From: Maratus speciosus
Lineage: Eukaryota; Arthropoda; Arachnida; Araneae; Salticidae
DNA: 64,000 nt
NCBI GenBank assembly: GCA_963932465.1
Contig: OZ010791.1
Location: 323,969,283 to 324,033,282 of the forward strand
Direction of reading: 5' to 3'
The notes under the pieces are model-generated. The model saw only the letters and a list, made by a program, of their open reading frames with translations. It did no database searches and was not told where the DNA came from. Both the position numbers and the translations under genes were made by a program. This document shows positions 45,009 to 56,756 of the stretch, piece by piece; position 1 is the first letter of the stretch, and each line of letters starts with the position of its first letter.

Positions 45009-46853
45009 ACTCGATCCGAAACCGGGTTATGGTCGGTTTTCGGGTTGACTTCAAATGAATCCGGTTGCGTGTCGACAGAAATAATTTTGTCTTGCTCGGA
45101 TCGGTTTATGGCTCTTTGAAATATTTCCGTCATTTCCAGATCGGGTTCAGGGTCGGGTTTCAGGTTGACTTCAAATAGAATTTTCATATTCTGGTCGTAT
45201 TGAGTGTAATCGGAAATTAATTTGCCTTGCTCGGATCGGGGTACGGGCTGATGTATTTTTATTTCGGATACTGTTGGGTTTCGGGTTAACTTCAAGTTGA
45301 ATTTTCAGGTTCGGATAGGGTTGCATGACAACGGAAATAATTTTGTCTTGCATGGTTCCAGTTAGGATTCTTTGGAACATTTTAGCCGGATTCAGATTTG
45401 GTTCGGTTCGTTTCCGATTTCGGGGGTTTTCTAGTGGAATTTTTAGGTTCGAGTCGGGTTGCGTGTCCACGGAAATTATTTTGTCTTGCTCGGATCGTGT
45501 TATGGTTCTTTAGAATGTTTTTGTCGATTATAATATTTTGTACGGGTCAGATTTTGTGTTTATTTCAAACTAAATTTTTAGGTTCGGATCGGGTTGCGTG
45601 TCCATAGAAGTTATTTTGCCTTGCTCAGATCGCATTATGGTTCTTTGAAATAGTTTATTTGTCGGGTTCAGATTTGGTGAGTTTCAGATTTCGGGGGTTT
45701 TCTAGTAGAATTTTTGTTCGAGTCAGGTTGCGTGTCCAAGGAAATTATTTTGTCTTGCTCGGATCGGGTTATGGTTCTTTAGAATATTTTTGTCGACTAT
45801 AATATTTTGTTCGGGTCATATTTCGTGTTTATTTCAAACTAAACTTTTAGGTTCGGATCGGGTTGGGTGTCCACAGAAGTTATTTTGACTTGCTCACATC
45901 GGATTATGGTTCTTTGGAATAGTTTATTTGTCGGGTTCAGATTTGTTTCATGACAGATTTCGGGTTTTTTTAAATGGAATTTTTATGCTCAGGTCGAGTT
46001 CCGTCCGCGGAAATTATTTTGTCTTGCTCGTATCGGGTTATGGTTTTTGGGGCTATTTTTGTCGCATTCAGATTTGGTTCGGGTCAGATTTCAGGGGTTT
46101 TTTTTTAATGGAATTTTTAGGTTCGGTTCGGGTTGCGTGTCCAGGGAAATTATTTTGTATTGCTCAGATCGGGATATGGTTCTTTAGAATATTTTTGTCG
46201 GTTATCAAATTTTGTTCGGGTCATATTTCGATTTTTTTTCAAAAAAAAAAAAAATGAGGTTCCGGTCGGGTTGCGTGTTCACGGAAATTATTTTTCTTGT
46301 TCGGATCGGGTTATGGTTCTTGGGAATGTTTTTGTCGGGTTCAGATTTAATTCGTGCCAGATTTCGGGTTTTTTCTAATGGAATTTTTAGGTTGGTGTCG
46401 TGTTCCATCCACGGAAATTATTTTTTTTTGTTCTTATCGGGTTATGTTTTTGGGGGATATTTTTGTCAGTTTCAGATTTGGTTCGGGCCAGATTTCAGGT
46501 TTTTAATGGAATTTTTAGGTTCAGTTCGGGTTGCGTGTGCAAGGAAATTATTTTGTATTGCTCGGATCGGGTTATGGTTTTTTGGAATATTTTTATCGGG
46601 TTCAGATTTGGTTTGTGTCAGATTTCGGGTTTTCCCTAATGGAATTTTTAGGTTCGTGTCGTATTGCGTGCAAGTAAATTATTTTGTGTTTCTTGAATCG
46701 GGTTATGGTTCTTTAGATTATTTTCGTCGGTTATCATATTAGGTTCGGGTCATATGTCGGGTTTTTATTTTCAAAAAAAAAATTTAAGTTCGGGTCGAGT
46801 TGCATGTCCACGGAAATTATTTGGTCTTGCGCGGATCCGGTTATGGTTCTTTG
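45009..46853 (+). repeat. ~133-bp satellite, plus-oriented block
   Basis: GAAAT(T/A)ATTTTGTCTTGCTC, then GGATCGGGTTATGGTTCTTT, GGTTCAGATTTGGTTCGGGT and GGAATTTTTAGGTTCGG repeat about fourteen times from 45077 to 46814. Unit spacing is 129-142 bp. Units share roughly 75-85% by eye. Frames such as 46212-46742 arise from the repeat. Confidence 0.92.
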
Positions 46854-47075
46854 CACTGTAAAAAAAATTCCGCAACGTTCCTGGGAAAAAATGGGCAGCT
46901 GAGTTGCCCATTATTTCCAAGAAACATTTCTTGAAAATGACTGGAACTTTACTGTATATGTTAAAAACTTTCTACAGAAATGCCAGTAAGTTTCCTGCGA
47001 AATACCAGGAATATTTCTGTTGACAGCAAAACATTACTGACATATTCAAGGCTGGAGTAGCACAAGAGCGAAAAA

Positions 47076-47147
47076 TGTCCAGACCAGGGATCGAACCTGG
47101 ATACTTGGCGTGCCGTGCCAATGCCTTACCTGTTAGGCTATCCGGAC
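47076..47147 (-). ncRNA. tRNA-like module with complete cloverleaf
   Basis: On the minus strand the 72-nt segment folds fully: acceptor GTCCGGA/TCTGGAC with one G-U pair, D arm GCCT/AGGC, anticodon stem TTGGC/GCCAA with loop ACGGCAC, T stem CCAGG/CCTGG with loop TTCGATC, discriminator A, then TTTTT. The loop would give anticodon GGC, but position 33 is C instead of the near-universal U, and the module sits inside a CACTG element. A tRNA-derived SINE or promoter module is more likely than a working tRNA. Confidence 0.6.
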
Positions 47148-47689
47148 CGATACCTGGCTGACATAATTCACTCTGGATGTTCGTTCCCTTCATTATGACA
47201 TTACTGATATTTCACAGCATGCGGGATCCGCAGACGATTTTTACATTTCCAGTTGACAATTTTCGCTTTATTATCATTATTTGTTAGAATGAAAAAATAT
47301 TTTGAAATTGACATCAAAATTATTTTTTATAATTTACACGAAAAAATAAATTTTCAGTTAAAATTCAATAAAGTAAATATATATGTGATATATTGTTTCT
47401 GAACTTTGCTTAAAATATAAAAATATATAAATGTAAATAATAATTAGAAAAAAAATCTAGACATAAAATATTTTGGATTTTCGTCAGTGATTATGTTAGT
47501 TTACAAGTTAGATAAAATACATATAAATTTTCATGAAAAAAAAAAAAAAACCTAAACGTAATTGTATATTTTTTCCGAAAAAAAAAAATCAAATTTGCAG
47601 CAATTCAAAGTGTCAAATATATGTCAAATTTAAATCAAATTGTAATAAAGTGTTAAAATATAAAATTAATTAAAAAAGAAAAAAAAAGT

Positions 47690-47785
47690 CAAGAGGTAGC
47701 ATCGAACCCGGGCCGTACGGGTGGCGTGCAAGCTTTCTGCGTCCACAACAGGAAAGACACGTTGAGAGCTGCAAACTAATGGGTA
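47690..47785 (-). ncRNA. Possible second tRNA-derived segment
   Basis: On the minus strand CCCGGGTTCGATGCTACC resembles a Pol III B box and is followed by CTCTTGAC and a T run. No clear A box or cloverleaf is seen upstream. Confidence 0.25.
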
Positions 47786-48374
47786 TTTGAAACGTATGCT
47801 AAAACTCGGCATCTAATTTCTGAAAATCTAAGGCCCATTTGAAGAAATCCTTTCACAAGAATAATTAGAGATAAGAACTCTAAAACATAATTTAAATTAA
47901 TCAAAATAGGTGAGAATCATATTTGATTGTCCCCTGGTTAATGCAGATCCAAATAATAGGTGTATTTTTTTTTTTTTTTTTTTTTACACAGTCTGCTCGT
48001 TAAAGATTTCACAGACAAGTACGAGAGATAATCTCTTAGTGATGTCACAGAGTTATTGTATTTTCATCTGAATTATCTTGACAATAGAGACGTAAAGGAT
48101 TATGTCGTCTCTTGATTTATTTGCATTCCATATTGATTTTTTTACATTCATTTAAGGAATTCTTTTTCGACACTCGCGCGCGAGCAACGGATTATAGCAA
48201 AAAGAATAATAAATGGCGGCCGCAGCGTTTTGCTGTTTCCAACTTTTGGTTCAGGAACGTTTCAGATAAGAAAACCAGAATTTCACAGGAAAGAGCTAAA
48301 TTATTCTGAAAACCTGAGAAAAGGCGAAACGTTCCTGGATTTTACATGGAACGTTACCATTTTTTTTTACAGTG

Positions 48375-48895
48375 TGAATATTTTTGTCGGGTCTCAGATT
48401 TGGTTCGTGTAAGATTTCGGGGTTTTTAATGGAAATTTTAGGTTCGGTTCGGGTTACGTGTCCAAGGAAATTATTTTGTATTGCTCGCATCGGGTTATGG
48501 TTTTTGGAATATTTTTATCGGGTTCAGATTTCGTTGGTGTCAGATTGCGGGTGTTTTCTAATGGAATTTTTAGGTTTGGGTCTTGTTGCGACCAAGGAAA
48601 TTATTTTGTGTTTCTTGGATCGGGCTATTGTTCTTTAGATTATTTTTGTCGGTTATCGTACTAGGTTCGGGTCATATTTCGTTGGGTTTTTTTTAATTTA
48701 GGTTCGGTTCCGGTTGCGTGTTCATGGAAATTATTTTGTCTTACTCGGATCGGCTTATGGTGCTTTAGAATATTTTTGTCGGTTATCATATTTGGTTCGT
48801 GCCAGATTTCGTTTTTTTTTTTTTTTTGTTATCAGGTTCTGCTCCGGTTGCGTGTCGACAGAAATTATTTTGTCTTGCTCGGATCAATTTTTCAC
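48375..48895 (+). repeat. ~133-bp satellite, continuation after the insertion
   Basis: Four more plus-oriented units (markers near 48466, 48596, 48727 and 48862) follow directly. The last is cut off after TTGTCTTGCTCGGATCA. Confidence 0.9.
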
Positions 48896-48934
48896 GAATC
48901 CAATACTTTCTTCTTGTAAAGATAGAAGAAAGGA

Positions 48935-48988
48935 AAAATTATTATTCAGGGACTTAAAAATCAAAAGATTGTGAGAATGCCTCACATA
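48935..48988. mobile_element. Orphan terminus of the 11312 element family
   Basis: AATTATTATTCAGGGACTTA followed by AAAGATTGTGAGAATGCC matches the inverse of the left end of the 11312-12476 element. No partner end was found; the internal side runs into the truncated satellite unit. Confidence 0.75.
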
Positions 48989-49393
48989 TTACGCACGCCA
49001 TGCTGCAAAAATAAAGAGATTTTAAACTGGTATAAATCAAAAACTAATTAATATTTATACATGAAACTTTCAAAGGTTTGAACTACTCATAAAAACAATT
49101 CTAATGCACTAAACCGCTTAAAAAGCCGATAATTACACATTGCTGTAGCTCTGTCAACAGATTTGGTCCGAACAAGAATTTCAAAAGTGCAGGAAACAGC
49201 ACTTTTAAAATCACATTTATTAAAACCTATTGGTTGGATTCAACTTTATTTTCGTTTTCTGAGTCACGTGGCACGCCCCACTCCATTGAAACAAGAATTT
49301 TGTTTCTAACATAAATAGAACCGGAGATATAGAGGGGTCAAAATCCCGCTTTGGTCAGTCCCGAAAATATAAACTTGACACAGTACTAAAAAA
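48989..49393. other. Unassigned stretch
   Basis: No gene or repeat arm was recognised. Confidence 0.4.
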
Positions 49394-49598
49394 TTTTTGA
49401 AATATCGTTTGGCATTAATTGGCGGGAATTCTTTTCATTTACGGTTCATTGCACTGCTGTTTCTTTTGCTTGGCCAGAAACTCTGACGAGTTTCTATTTT
49501 TGAAATATCGTTCGGCATTAATTGGCGAAAATTCTTTTCATACGGTTCATTGCACTGCTTTTTCTTTTGCTTGGCGAGAAACTCTGTCGAGTTTCTAT
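49394..49598. repeat. Two tandem ~103-bp units
   Basis: TTTTTGAAATATCGTTTGGC starts units at 49394 and 49497. Both contain GGTTCATTGCACTGCT and GAGAAACTCTG(A/T)CGAGTTTCT-type hairpins. Confidence 0.93.
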
Positions 49599-50749
49599 GA
49601 TTTTAAATGGGTGTAATTCTAATATACTTATTTAAAGTTAAGTTATATATTTTAAGGAAATTTGCGAAGGATTTATGTAATCTTATTAATAGAATGCGAA
49701 TAACAACGATAGGAACTATACTTGGAGATTTATAATCGCTCGTCGGTTAACATAAAAAAAAGTACCACCCAATGGCTTGGAATGCCGCTGACAAATAGCA
49801 TATTTTGAAAGTTCAAATGTAATCCATAGAAAAACGTCTCAGAACATGAGTGGGATGGATATAAATGGAAGAGCCTCAATTCTGGTTTCATTTTTCATTC
49901 TGTTTTGTAAAAGTAGAGCAGTAGATTTTGAGGTATAGCTGGTAGCTTTATGCTGATGGAACGCAATAAAATCAATGTTGTTTGGATGCTGTTACGGAAT
50001 TTTTCCTTTGTAAACAGGTAGAAAAGAAATTTCTGATACTAATCCGAGTAAATTTTGAATTTTTGTTCTATTTTCCTTATTTTAAGCTTTCCTTTATAAG
50101 CGAATCCAGCAATAAAAATAAATTATTTATCAAAACTTCCCTTAATTTCTTTCAGCCAACCTTTTAAGTCATTTTTTCCTCTTTTTTGGTAGTATATTGA
50201 CTTTTTTCTAATACAATCACGTAATAATATCCAAATGTCATTAAATAAAAGGACATATTTCTATTCTCATCACTCAAATAATTTTCATAAAAAATATATA
50301 CACAGTACTTATGTACATTTGTAGTTACTTTGAGGCATAAATTTTCGCATTAGGTGGCGGATATCAGGTTTTTTATTTTGATTAGCTTTAAATCAGATTT
50401 TACAATTTTGTTTGCAGTTCGTATAGAGGTGTTTGAACATTTTACTGCAGTTCACTGGGGTGTTGGATTTTTTTTTTTTTTTTTTTTTTTTTTAATTCAA
50501 GATGTGACTAAGATATAATAAACAGTTAAAATAACTGTATTTGGATATGGGTTTTTTATCCTTTTGTCAGTCATTTTTTACCTTTTTGACATTTGTCTCC
50601 TTTTTTTTTTATAAATAATGTCACTAATTTGACGTGTAGAAATATTAAAACCATGCTTCTTACAGTTTCGTTTAATAATGGAATAAAAGTATTTTTTTTT
50701 TCGTAAAGTGCAAATACATAGTCTTTGATCCATTATTTATTTTTCAGGA
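49599..50749. other. Unassigned AT-rich stretch with poly(T)
   Basis: A T-run of about 26 lies at 50468-50493. No gene or repeat arm was recognised. Confidence 0.45.
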
Positions 50750-51440
50750 AGTGCTATTCTTTTAAACACTTTCCAACAAAGTTGAAAAGTGTTTATGCAT
50801 TCGGTTTGTTTGGCCGTCTGTCCACGCTCTAACTCCCGTAAATATACTCGTATTTTCATGCAATTGATAACGGTTATTTAGTGTCACTAAAACATGTTTG
50901 GTATTGTATATGAAGTATGTTGGATTGATATTTCACTTACAGGGGCAGTCAAAAGTATTTCATTACATTATGGTATATGGGGGAAAATCATTTGCAGAGT
51001 ATTTTAATGACATTACGCTAGTCCAAATGTATTGAATCTCATATAAATCACTGAATTTCACTACGATCACGTTAGAACAGGGCATTCATAGCAGTTTTTA
51101 TTCATTTACAGGGACACACAAAAGAAATCGGTTACAGCACAGTCTTTGAGTAATAATTGCAGGAGTGTATGGTTTAGAATTTGGTATGCGTTTTTAAATT
51201 TAATTATTATTTTGCATGTTACTCGTTATATATAACTTATGTACCTCATATACAGGGTTGTACAAAAGTATCCACGTACCATTCTCCTTATTAGAGGAAA
51301 TTGCTGGAGGGGAATTTTCAACTGAAGCAAATGTATTCCTTGAGTGAACTAAATTTAGCCCACATGTACAATACAAGTAGATACATGTAGTTAATAGATA
51401 CAAATCTATATGTCATATACAGGGCTGTTCAAAGAATTCG
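50750..51440. repeat. Degenerate ~165-bp tandem units, related to 35330-35760
   Basis: TTACAGGGGCAGTCAAAAGT (50940), TTACAGGGACACACAAAAGA (51107), ATACAGGGTTGTACAAAAGT (51253) and ATACAGGGCTGTTCAAAGAA (51418) mark units 143-167 bp apart. GGCCGTCTGTCCACGCTCTA near 50811 is the inverse of the tail of the 35330-35760 block. Confidence 0.7.
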
Positions 51441-53556
51441 GATATTTTTACGATTTTAGATGGGAACAGCTGAAATTGGGTTTGAAATGTGTTATGCGTT
51501 TTCATAAGGCTAAATTTGACTTAATATTTTAATTTTTTAAACGGTGCGTTTTTGTTACATCCCATATAGCATGAACATTAGCAGCAAGTTTGATTTTTTC
51601 TAACATTATCTTGCCGTGACAAATTTGAATTGAGAAATTCGCAGCAAATTTCCCGCAAGGCATACCATGCCCTACTTGCATGAGTAGTTTGATGTGAAAC
51701 TGATGGCAAGACTGTCTTTAATTCACGAAAGTTACGAAAGCTAAAAATCCCTCTGTTGAGAGAATAGACAATCAGCACATACGCAGAAATTGCAGAAATG
51801 TTATTCGCTTGGCATCGCTTTTTCTAAACGCTATACTTATGAAATACCAAAAAAGGCTCGTATTGAAGCGTACAAATATTATCTTAACTTGTTTATAGTG
51901 ATACAAACGATGCATGCACTTTCTGACGGTGTATTCAGATCTATGGACCCCTCCTAAGGGGTTAAACTAATAGTGTAACAGTTGTAAACAGATAGTGGGG
52001 CGTGGAAAGATTACTACTTTGCTGAAAATTTCCAGTATTTTTGATTACTTGTTTGCGGTTAATTTACAATAAATTTGATACAGCATGAATTTATCTTGCA
52101 CGACAAGTTATCTGCAAGTTCAAAGTGTGGTGACTTCGGCGCTTGCGTTATCTTGCTGCAGCCTTGTTATGAACTTTTAGTCTTGTCATGCTGAGCTTGC
52201 TGCAACTTTACAGGTTTTCAAAGCAAGACTGCTGCAAATTTTCTGAAAATTAAAAATGCTATCTGCGATTATTCTGAATGTGTTGGAAAGTATTTCATAG
52301 GCTATGCTTGACGCATGATTTTTTCTTTCTTATTTAATAGTGCAGACGATACTTAAACCCTATTTCTACTTTATGTCATATAGGTTTTTTTCCCGTAAAT
52401 ACAAATCATAGAAAAAGTCAAAATCGTTAAAATATTGTCAAAAAACTACTGTATTTTGCAATGTTGTTATATGTATAAATACAAACAGAAGAAGATAATT
52501 TTAAAATTAGATCATTTAGAGCAAATAGAATATAGTATAGAATATTTTATATAATAGAATATAATAGAATATTTTCTCTCTAGAAAATTTTTTTCTCTGA
52601 TTCAATTTATTTAAATTTTCCTTTTTAGTTATTTTCCTTGCTTCAGATTTTCTATGTATATCTTAAATTTGGAGATCTTTATTTAAAATGATTGATTGCA
52701 ATTTATCAGAAATCTTTTTTTAAATTATTTTCTTCAATTTTTATTATCGTTTCTTACTTTTTAAAATTTAACACACTTTTATCAATTTATTGAATTCCAG
52801 CAACCGCTTTCAATTGTTGGTGATAACGTTAGGAGTATCTAACTTTCTTATTAATGATCCTTAATGCCGGCATTAATTGAGAAACGCAACTCAATCAGAT
52901 CTTTATTGAAATATCCATTAACCCCAATTAAGCAGGAATATTTCAAAGGCTGGTCAAAGGCTATTATTTATTGATTTTCCTTTCCAGAATGTAGAATATT
53001 GTAATGAGGTTAAAACTAATATAAAATTATGCTAAATATATTTTTTAACAGTTCTCCTGAAAAATGTCTAATAACAAATAATTTATTTTGAAAATTTCCA
53101 TAAAATAAAAATTGTTTTAAGAGTTTAAAGTTATAGATGCATAACCATACTTATTTTTCTTATTCGTTTTCACTGCGCAATGATATAAACTGAAGCAAAA
53201 AATTATTTTAGAATATTGTAATAACTTATTAGTTACTCTTTCAATAGTTACGAACTGCGAATGAGGTATTTTATATCAGACACGTTTCCCTCTTATTTAG
53301 GCGCCTACCAAATTGTTGAAGCGCCATAAAACGAGCGCGTGTAAGTTCCCTACGTATCTGTTCCAATCTGAAAATGATATTAACGCGATTTCACGGATAT
53401 GGCATGATCATTGAAAATAAAATTTATAACAATTATAGATTTTCAATACGTGGCCCGATTTGTGAAAAACGACCGTGTGGCGTTCACGTGCGGTGATAGT
53501 ATTAAAGGCTGAAGTTGTCATTGAAACCTTAAGGGGATAGAACGCTTTCGATTTAA
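51441..53556. other. Unassigned; GCAGCAAG clusters and a less AT-rich patch
   Basis: Between 51570 and 52250, GCAGCAAG, CTTGCTGCA and CTTGCCGT recur in both orientations, suggesting an eroded inverted element. At 52795-52990 a patch with TTAATGCCGGCATTAATTGA is more complex than its surroundings. 53280-53520 contains several CpG-bearing words. No gene was recognised. Confidence 0.35.
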
Positions 53557-54239
53557 GGGGGTCCGGGGCTCAAAATTCTATTTTTTTTTATTTATAGAGA
53601 TTTTGTTATGAAATTTTTTTTCTGAAATATCTTTTAACATAATAAGAATATTGCTCGTAAAAAAAATCTGAACAATTTTAAATATTTTTAAAAAACAAAA
53701 TAAATTGTAAAATTTTAAACATACTTAAATTTTGATATAACTCTGGAAGTACTTACTCAATTTACAAAATTTTTACCCTTTTGTGTACATAAAATGTGTC
53801 ATTTAATTAATTTTCAGGATTTCTTAAAATATTGATTAGGTATTTCTTAAAAAAATTTTAAGTAAAAAAATGAAGTTTTTTTATGAGTGAGTTTTGCATT
53901 AATTAGCATATTTTCATAATTATCAATAAAAATTAAAAATCATGCAGCATAAAATCTCTGTTAAAAATTTCATACATATATCTTGCAAAGCACTTTAGAT
54001 ATATTCTTTTAAAGTTGACAAATCGTGAAAAAATTCATTCTGAGATAAATGGAGCTAAAATTCTCGTCAGCGGACAGCTGATGCATTGTTTCTCAAGGCA
54101 AAAGGTGTTATATCTCTGGATCTAATGAAGATAAAAGCATGCGGTTTGTGGTATTTAACGCTACAAATTCAGTATTTGCTTTAAGCCAATAATAAAAAAA
54201 ATTGCAATTTTTTTTCAGAATTTTTAGACCCGGAGCCCA
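53557..54239. mobile_element. TTAA-flanked inverted-repeat element
   Basis: TTAA lies at 53553-53556 and 54240-54243. GGGGGTCCGGGGCTCAAAAT at the left mirrors TTTTTAGACCCGGAGCCCA at the right, about 23 bp with mismatches. TTAA duplication is shared by piggyBac and Kolobok-type elements; which one is not decidable. 683 bp, non-coding. Confidence 0.75.
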
Positions 54240-54640
54240 TTAAAACCATGTCGCGTCTGAAAACTCAAATTGAGTACTTCTTCTCATCCAACTACAGCAT
54301 GCAAAAATTCACAAGTCATTTTCTTCATATATATCAGGTAAGCACAGTTTTAATTTTATGTACCAGGAACACAATTTCCTGTGATTTTGGTATATGTATA
54401 TCGCAAACATGGGTATTAGTAAGATAATGGTAATAACGGGGCCCTATTTTTGAAATCTATCAATCAATCTGTGGCTTGAGTAAATGAAGATAAAATGCTT
54501 AATGGAAGAACAATGGGCGGTTCTGTGTTCTTGGAATAGGCCGTAAGTTTTAGTCTAAGGACTCACATATGACAAAGCAATTGTGGACATCGCTAGAAAT
54601 GAATTATCATTCGAATTAGCATATGCCGATTGCTCACATG

Positions 54641-54900
54641 TGTGAAAAATTTCGTATCTTTAAGTTAATACGAATTGATCTTTTGCAGAAAATTAACTTC
54701 AAAAACCATGCATAGAAGTACCTTTCTTAGTGTCAAAGTTTCTTTTAAATCTACAGTAACCTCTATGTGTGAAAAATGTCGTATCTTTAATTTAATACAA
54801 ATTGATCTTTTGCAGAAAATTAACTTCAAAAGCCATGCATAGAAGTACTTTTCTTAGTGTCAAAGTTTCTTTTAAATCTACAGTAACCTCTATACGACAT
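54641..54900. repeat. Two tandem ~137-bp units
   Basis: TGTGAAAAAT(T/G)TCGTATCTT begins units at 54641 and 54778. The remainder, through AAATCTACAGTAACCTCTAT, is repeated with a handful of differences. Confidence 0.95.
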
Positions 54901-55016
54901 ATAAAATAAAAATGAAAGTACAAATTTCAACCGCCAATATGATATGTCAAACATTTAAGTGGTATTTAGCCAGTGTTTTTCGACAGTAATTTCTGTCTCA
55001 TTTAATGCCCATATTA

Positions 55017-55614
55017 CACTTAAATTTACTTATACCTATATTTCAGGCATTATAGTAGCCACCAGTATAGACACTTTTATCACATTTGTTTTACATTAAT
55101 ATATAAAGATTCATGACACTTAACTTTCATTTTAAAAAATCCTTTATCTTTCGTTTTGTACATATTAAAATCGAACATTATAATTTTCATTTCTTTACTT
55201 TTCTTAAAAAAAAACAAATGGAAAAAGAGAAATGATAAAAGGTCGAAAATGAAACTGCGAGCCGCCAAATGAAACTGAAGAAGTCCAAGAAATGGACGAA
55301 AACGTTTTTTCAGAGAAGTGCCAAAGAGTATGGACAATGCAATATATATTTAAAAATAGCATAGTTTTAACGATATACCGGAATTTATGTCCTTTTTAAG
55401 TAAAAAAATGTGGTTTGTTTTTTTTAAGAAAAGTAAAGAAATGAAAATTATAATGTTCGATTTTAATATGTACAAAACGAAAGATAAAGGATTTTTTAAA
55501 ATGAAAGTTAAGTGTCATGAATCTTTATATATTAATGTAAAACAAATGTGATAAAAGTGTCTATACTGGTGGCTACTATAATGCCTGAAATATAGGTATA
55601 AGTAAATTTAAGTG
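55017..55614. repeat. Large palindrome with ~190-bp identical arms
   Basis: The left arm from CACTTAAATTTACTTATACC and the right arm ending GGTATAAGTAAATTTAAGTG are inverse copies with no difference seen over about 190 bases. Each includes TAGCCACCAGTATAGACACT. The ~195-bp centre (55219-55412) is unique. The CCACCAGTATAGACACTTTT part recalls Tc1-type termini such as that at 8764, but no TA-bounded ends were fixed. It may be a young foldback element. Confidence 0.93.
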
Positions 55615-56454
55615 GTAGTTTAATTTTCTACATTTTATTTTAATGTAATATTGTCTTAAGAGCTACTATTAGTTGCGAAAAATCTCTTAATTTCATCTAC
55701 AAATGCTACGCAACTTATGATTCAATTATTTAGACTAATAATTTTTGCCGTTGATTATTTTCTACAGTGCTTTAATAGACATGAGAAATGTTTTTTAAAA
55801 TTTATGTTTAATCCAAAGTTTTACTAGATTAACTTAAATTTTCGTGAACATTTTGGCTACATCAGGAACTCGAGGTTTGAGAGTGATTATATTTATGACT
55901 ATTAAAAATGCACTGCGTATTCTTTATAAACTTATGCTGCAACACTGAGAAACTGTAATTTAAAAGCCGTATAACTTGAGGCTCATAATACTGTTCAAGA
56001 AGCCTAGTTTTATTTAATTGCACTATACAGCCATTAGTATGAATTTGCCTCCAACAGTTCGAGCATATCGTATCAAATATAGATTAAAAATTTCTGTATA
56101 ATATTTCTCATACATCGAAATTTCTACATGAAAGTTTTGCAATCAGTTTGATTAATATGTGAGATTCCTGCTCATATTATGGTTACTTTTAAGATTTGTG
56201 TCGTTTTAATAATGTTGAATTGATAATGAATATTATCTTTCTTTATCCAAATTAGTTGCCTCTAGTTGTCTTCAATATAATCTTTAATTCTTACGTTTAC
56301 TCTACTGGTCTAAATAAATGGCTTGGGCTAATTTTGCTTTTGCAAAGTTTCTTGTCATCTTTATTATACAGAAGATCTTACTGAAAAGCAAGTATTTTTA
56401 TTATTTTTATAACACAAGAATGTAAAATGAACTAGGAAACAAATGTTTTACGTA
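55615..56454. other. Unassigned AT-rich stretch
   Basis: No gene or repeat arm was recognised. Confidence 0.45.
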
Positions 56455-56600
56455 CACTGTAAAAAAAATACGACCAGTTTTCCTGTAGGAATCGGAAAAA
56501 TAGTTGCCCTTATCGTACCGGAAAATTTTCCGACCCAGCTCGGATTAAAATCCGTAAAATACCGTTTTATTGACTATTTCCCTTTTTTACAAGTTTTATT
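56455..56600. mobile_element. CACTG MITE family 3, single-arm fragment
   Basis: CACTGTAAAAAAAATACGAC and then CAGTTTTCCTGTAGGAATCG match the left arm of the complete foldback at 56757. The copy loses similarity after about 56600. Confidence 0.75.
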
Positions 56601-56756
56601 CCCGAGTGTACCTTTTATCTGAACAGAAATAATTCGTAAATGATCTTTCAAAGGATATTATGTAATCATTGTAGCTAAATCCAGCTGAATATCTATATGA
56701 CTACTGCGGATAGCTTCTGGCTGTTTTAAGTTTTATCCAATGTCTATTAGGAGATG

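Larger units (their letters stand above)
46854..48374. mobile_element. CACTG-terminus element inserted in the satellite
   Basis: CACTGTAAAAAAAATTCCGC starts the insertion and TACCATTTTTTTTTACAGTG ends it. The flanks rejoin to the satellite phrase TTCTTTG-GAATATTTTTGTCGGG with TG on each side, a likely 2-bp duplication. Subterminal AACGTTCCTGG-type words occur inverted at both ends. It carries a tRNA-like module (47076-47147, minus), a possible second B-box segment (about 47700) and a poly(T) at 47968-47985. No transposase was found. Termini and short duplication point to a CACTA/Chapaev-like group (inference). Confidence 0.8.

Noticed and set aside
44135..46742. Many overlapping open frames of 80-176 codons on both strands with FGSG, FFR and RKLF words
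   Set aside because: They fall on successive satellite units and repeat the same words in several frames, so they are by-products of the ~133-bp repeat, not proteins.
46972..47193. Minus-strand 73-codon frame with GPDSLTGKALA
   Set aside because: It spans the tRNA-like module at 47076-47147 and has no independent support.
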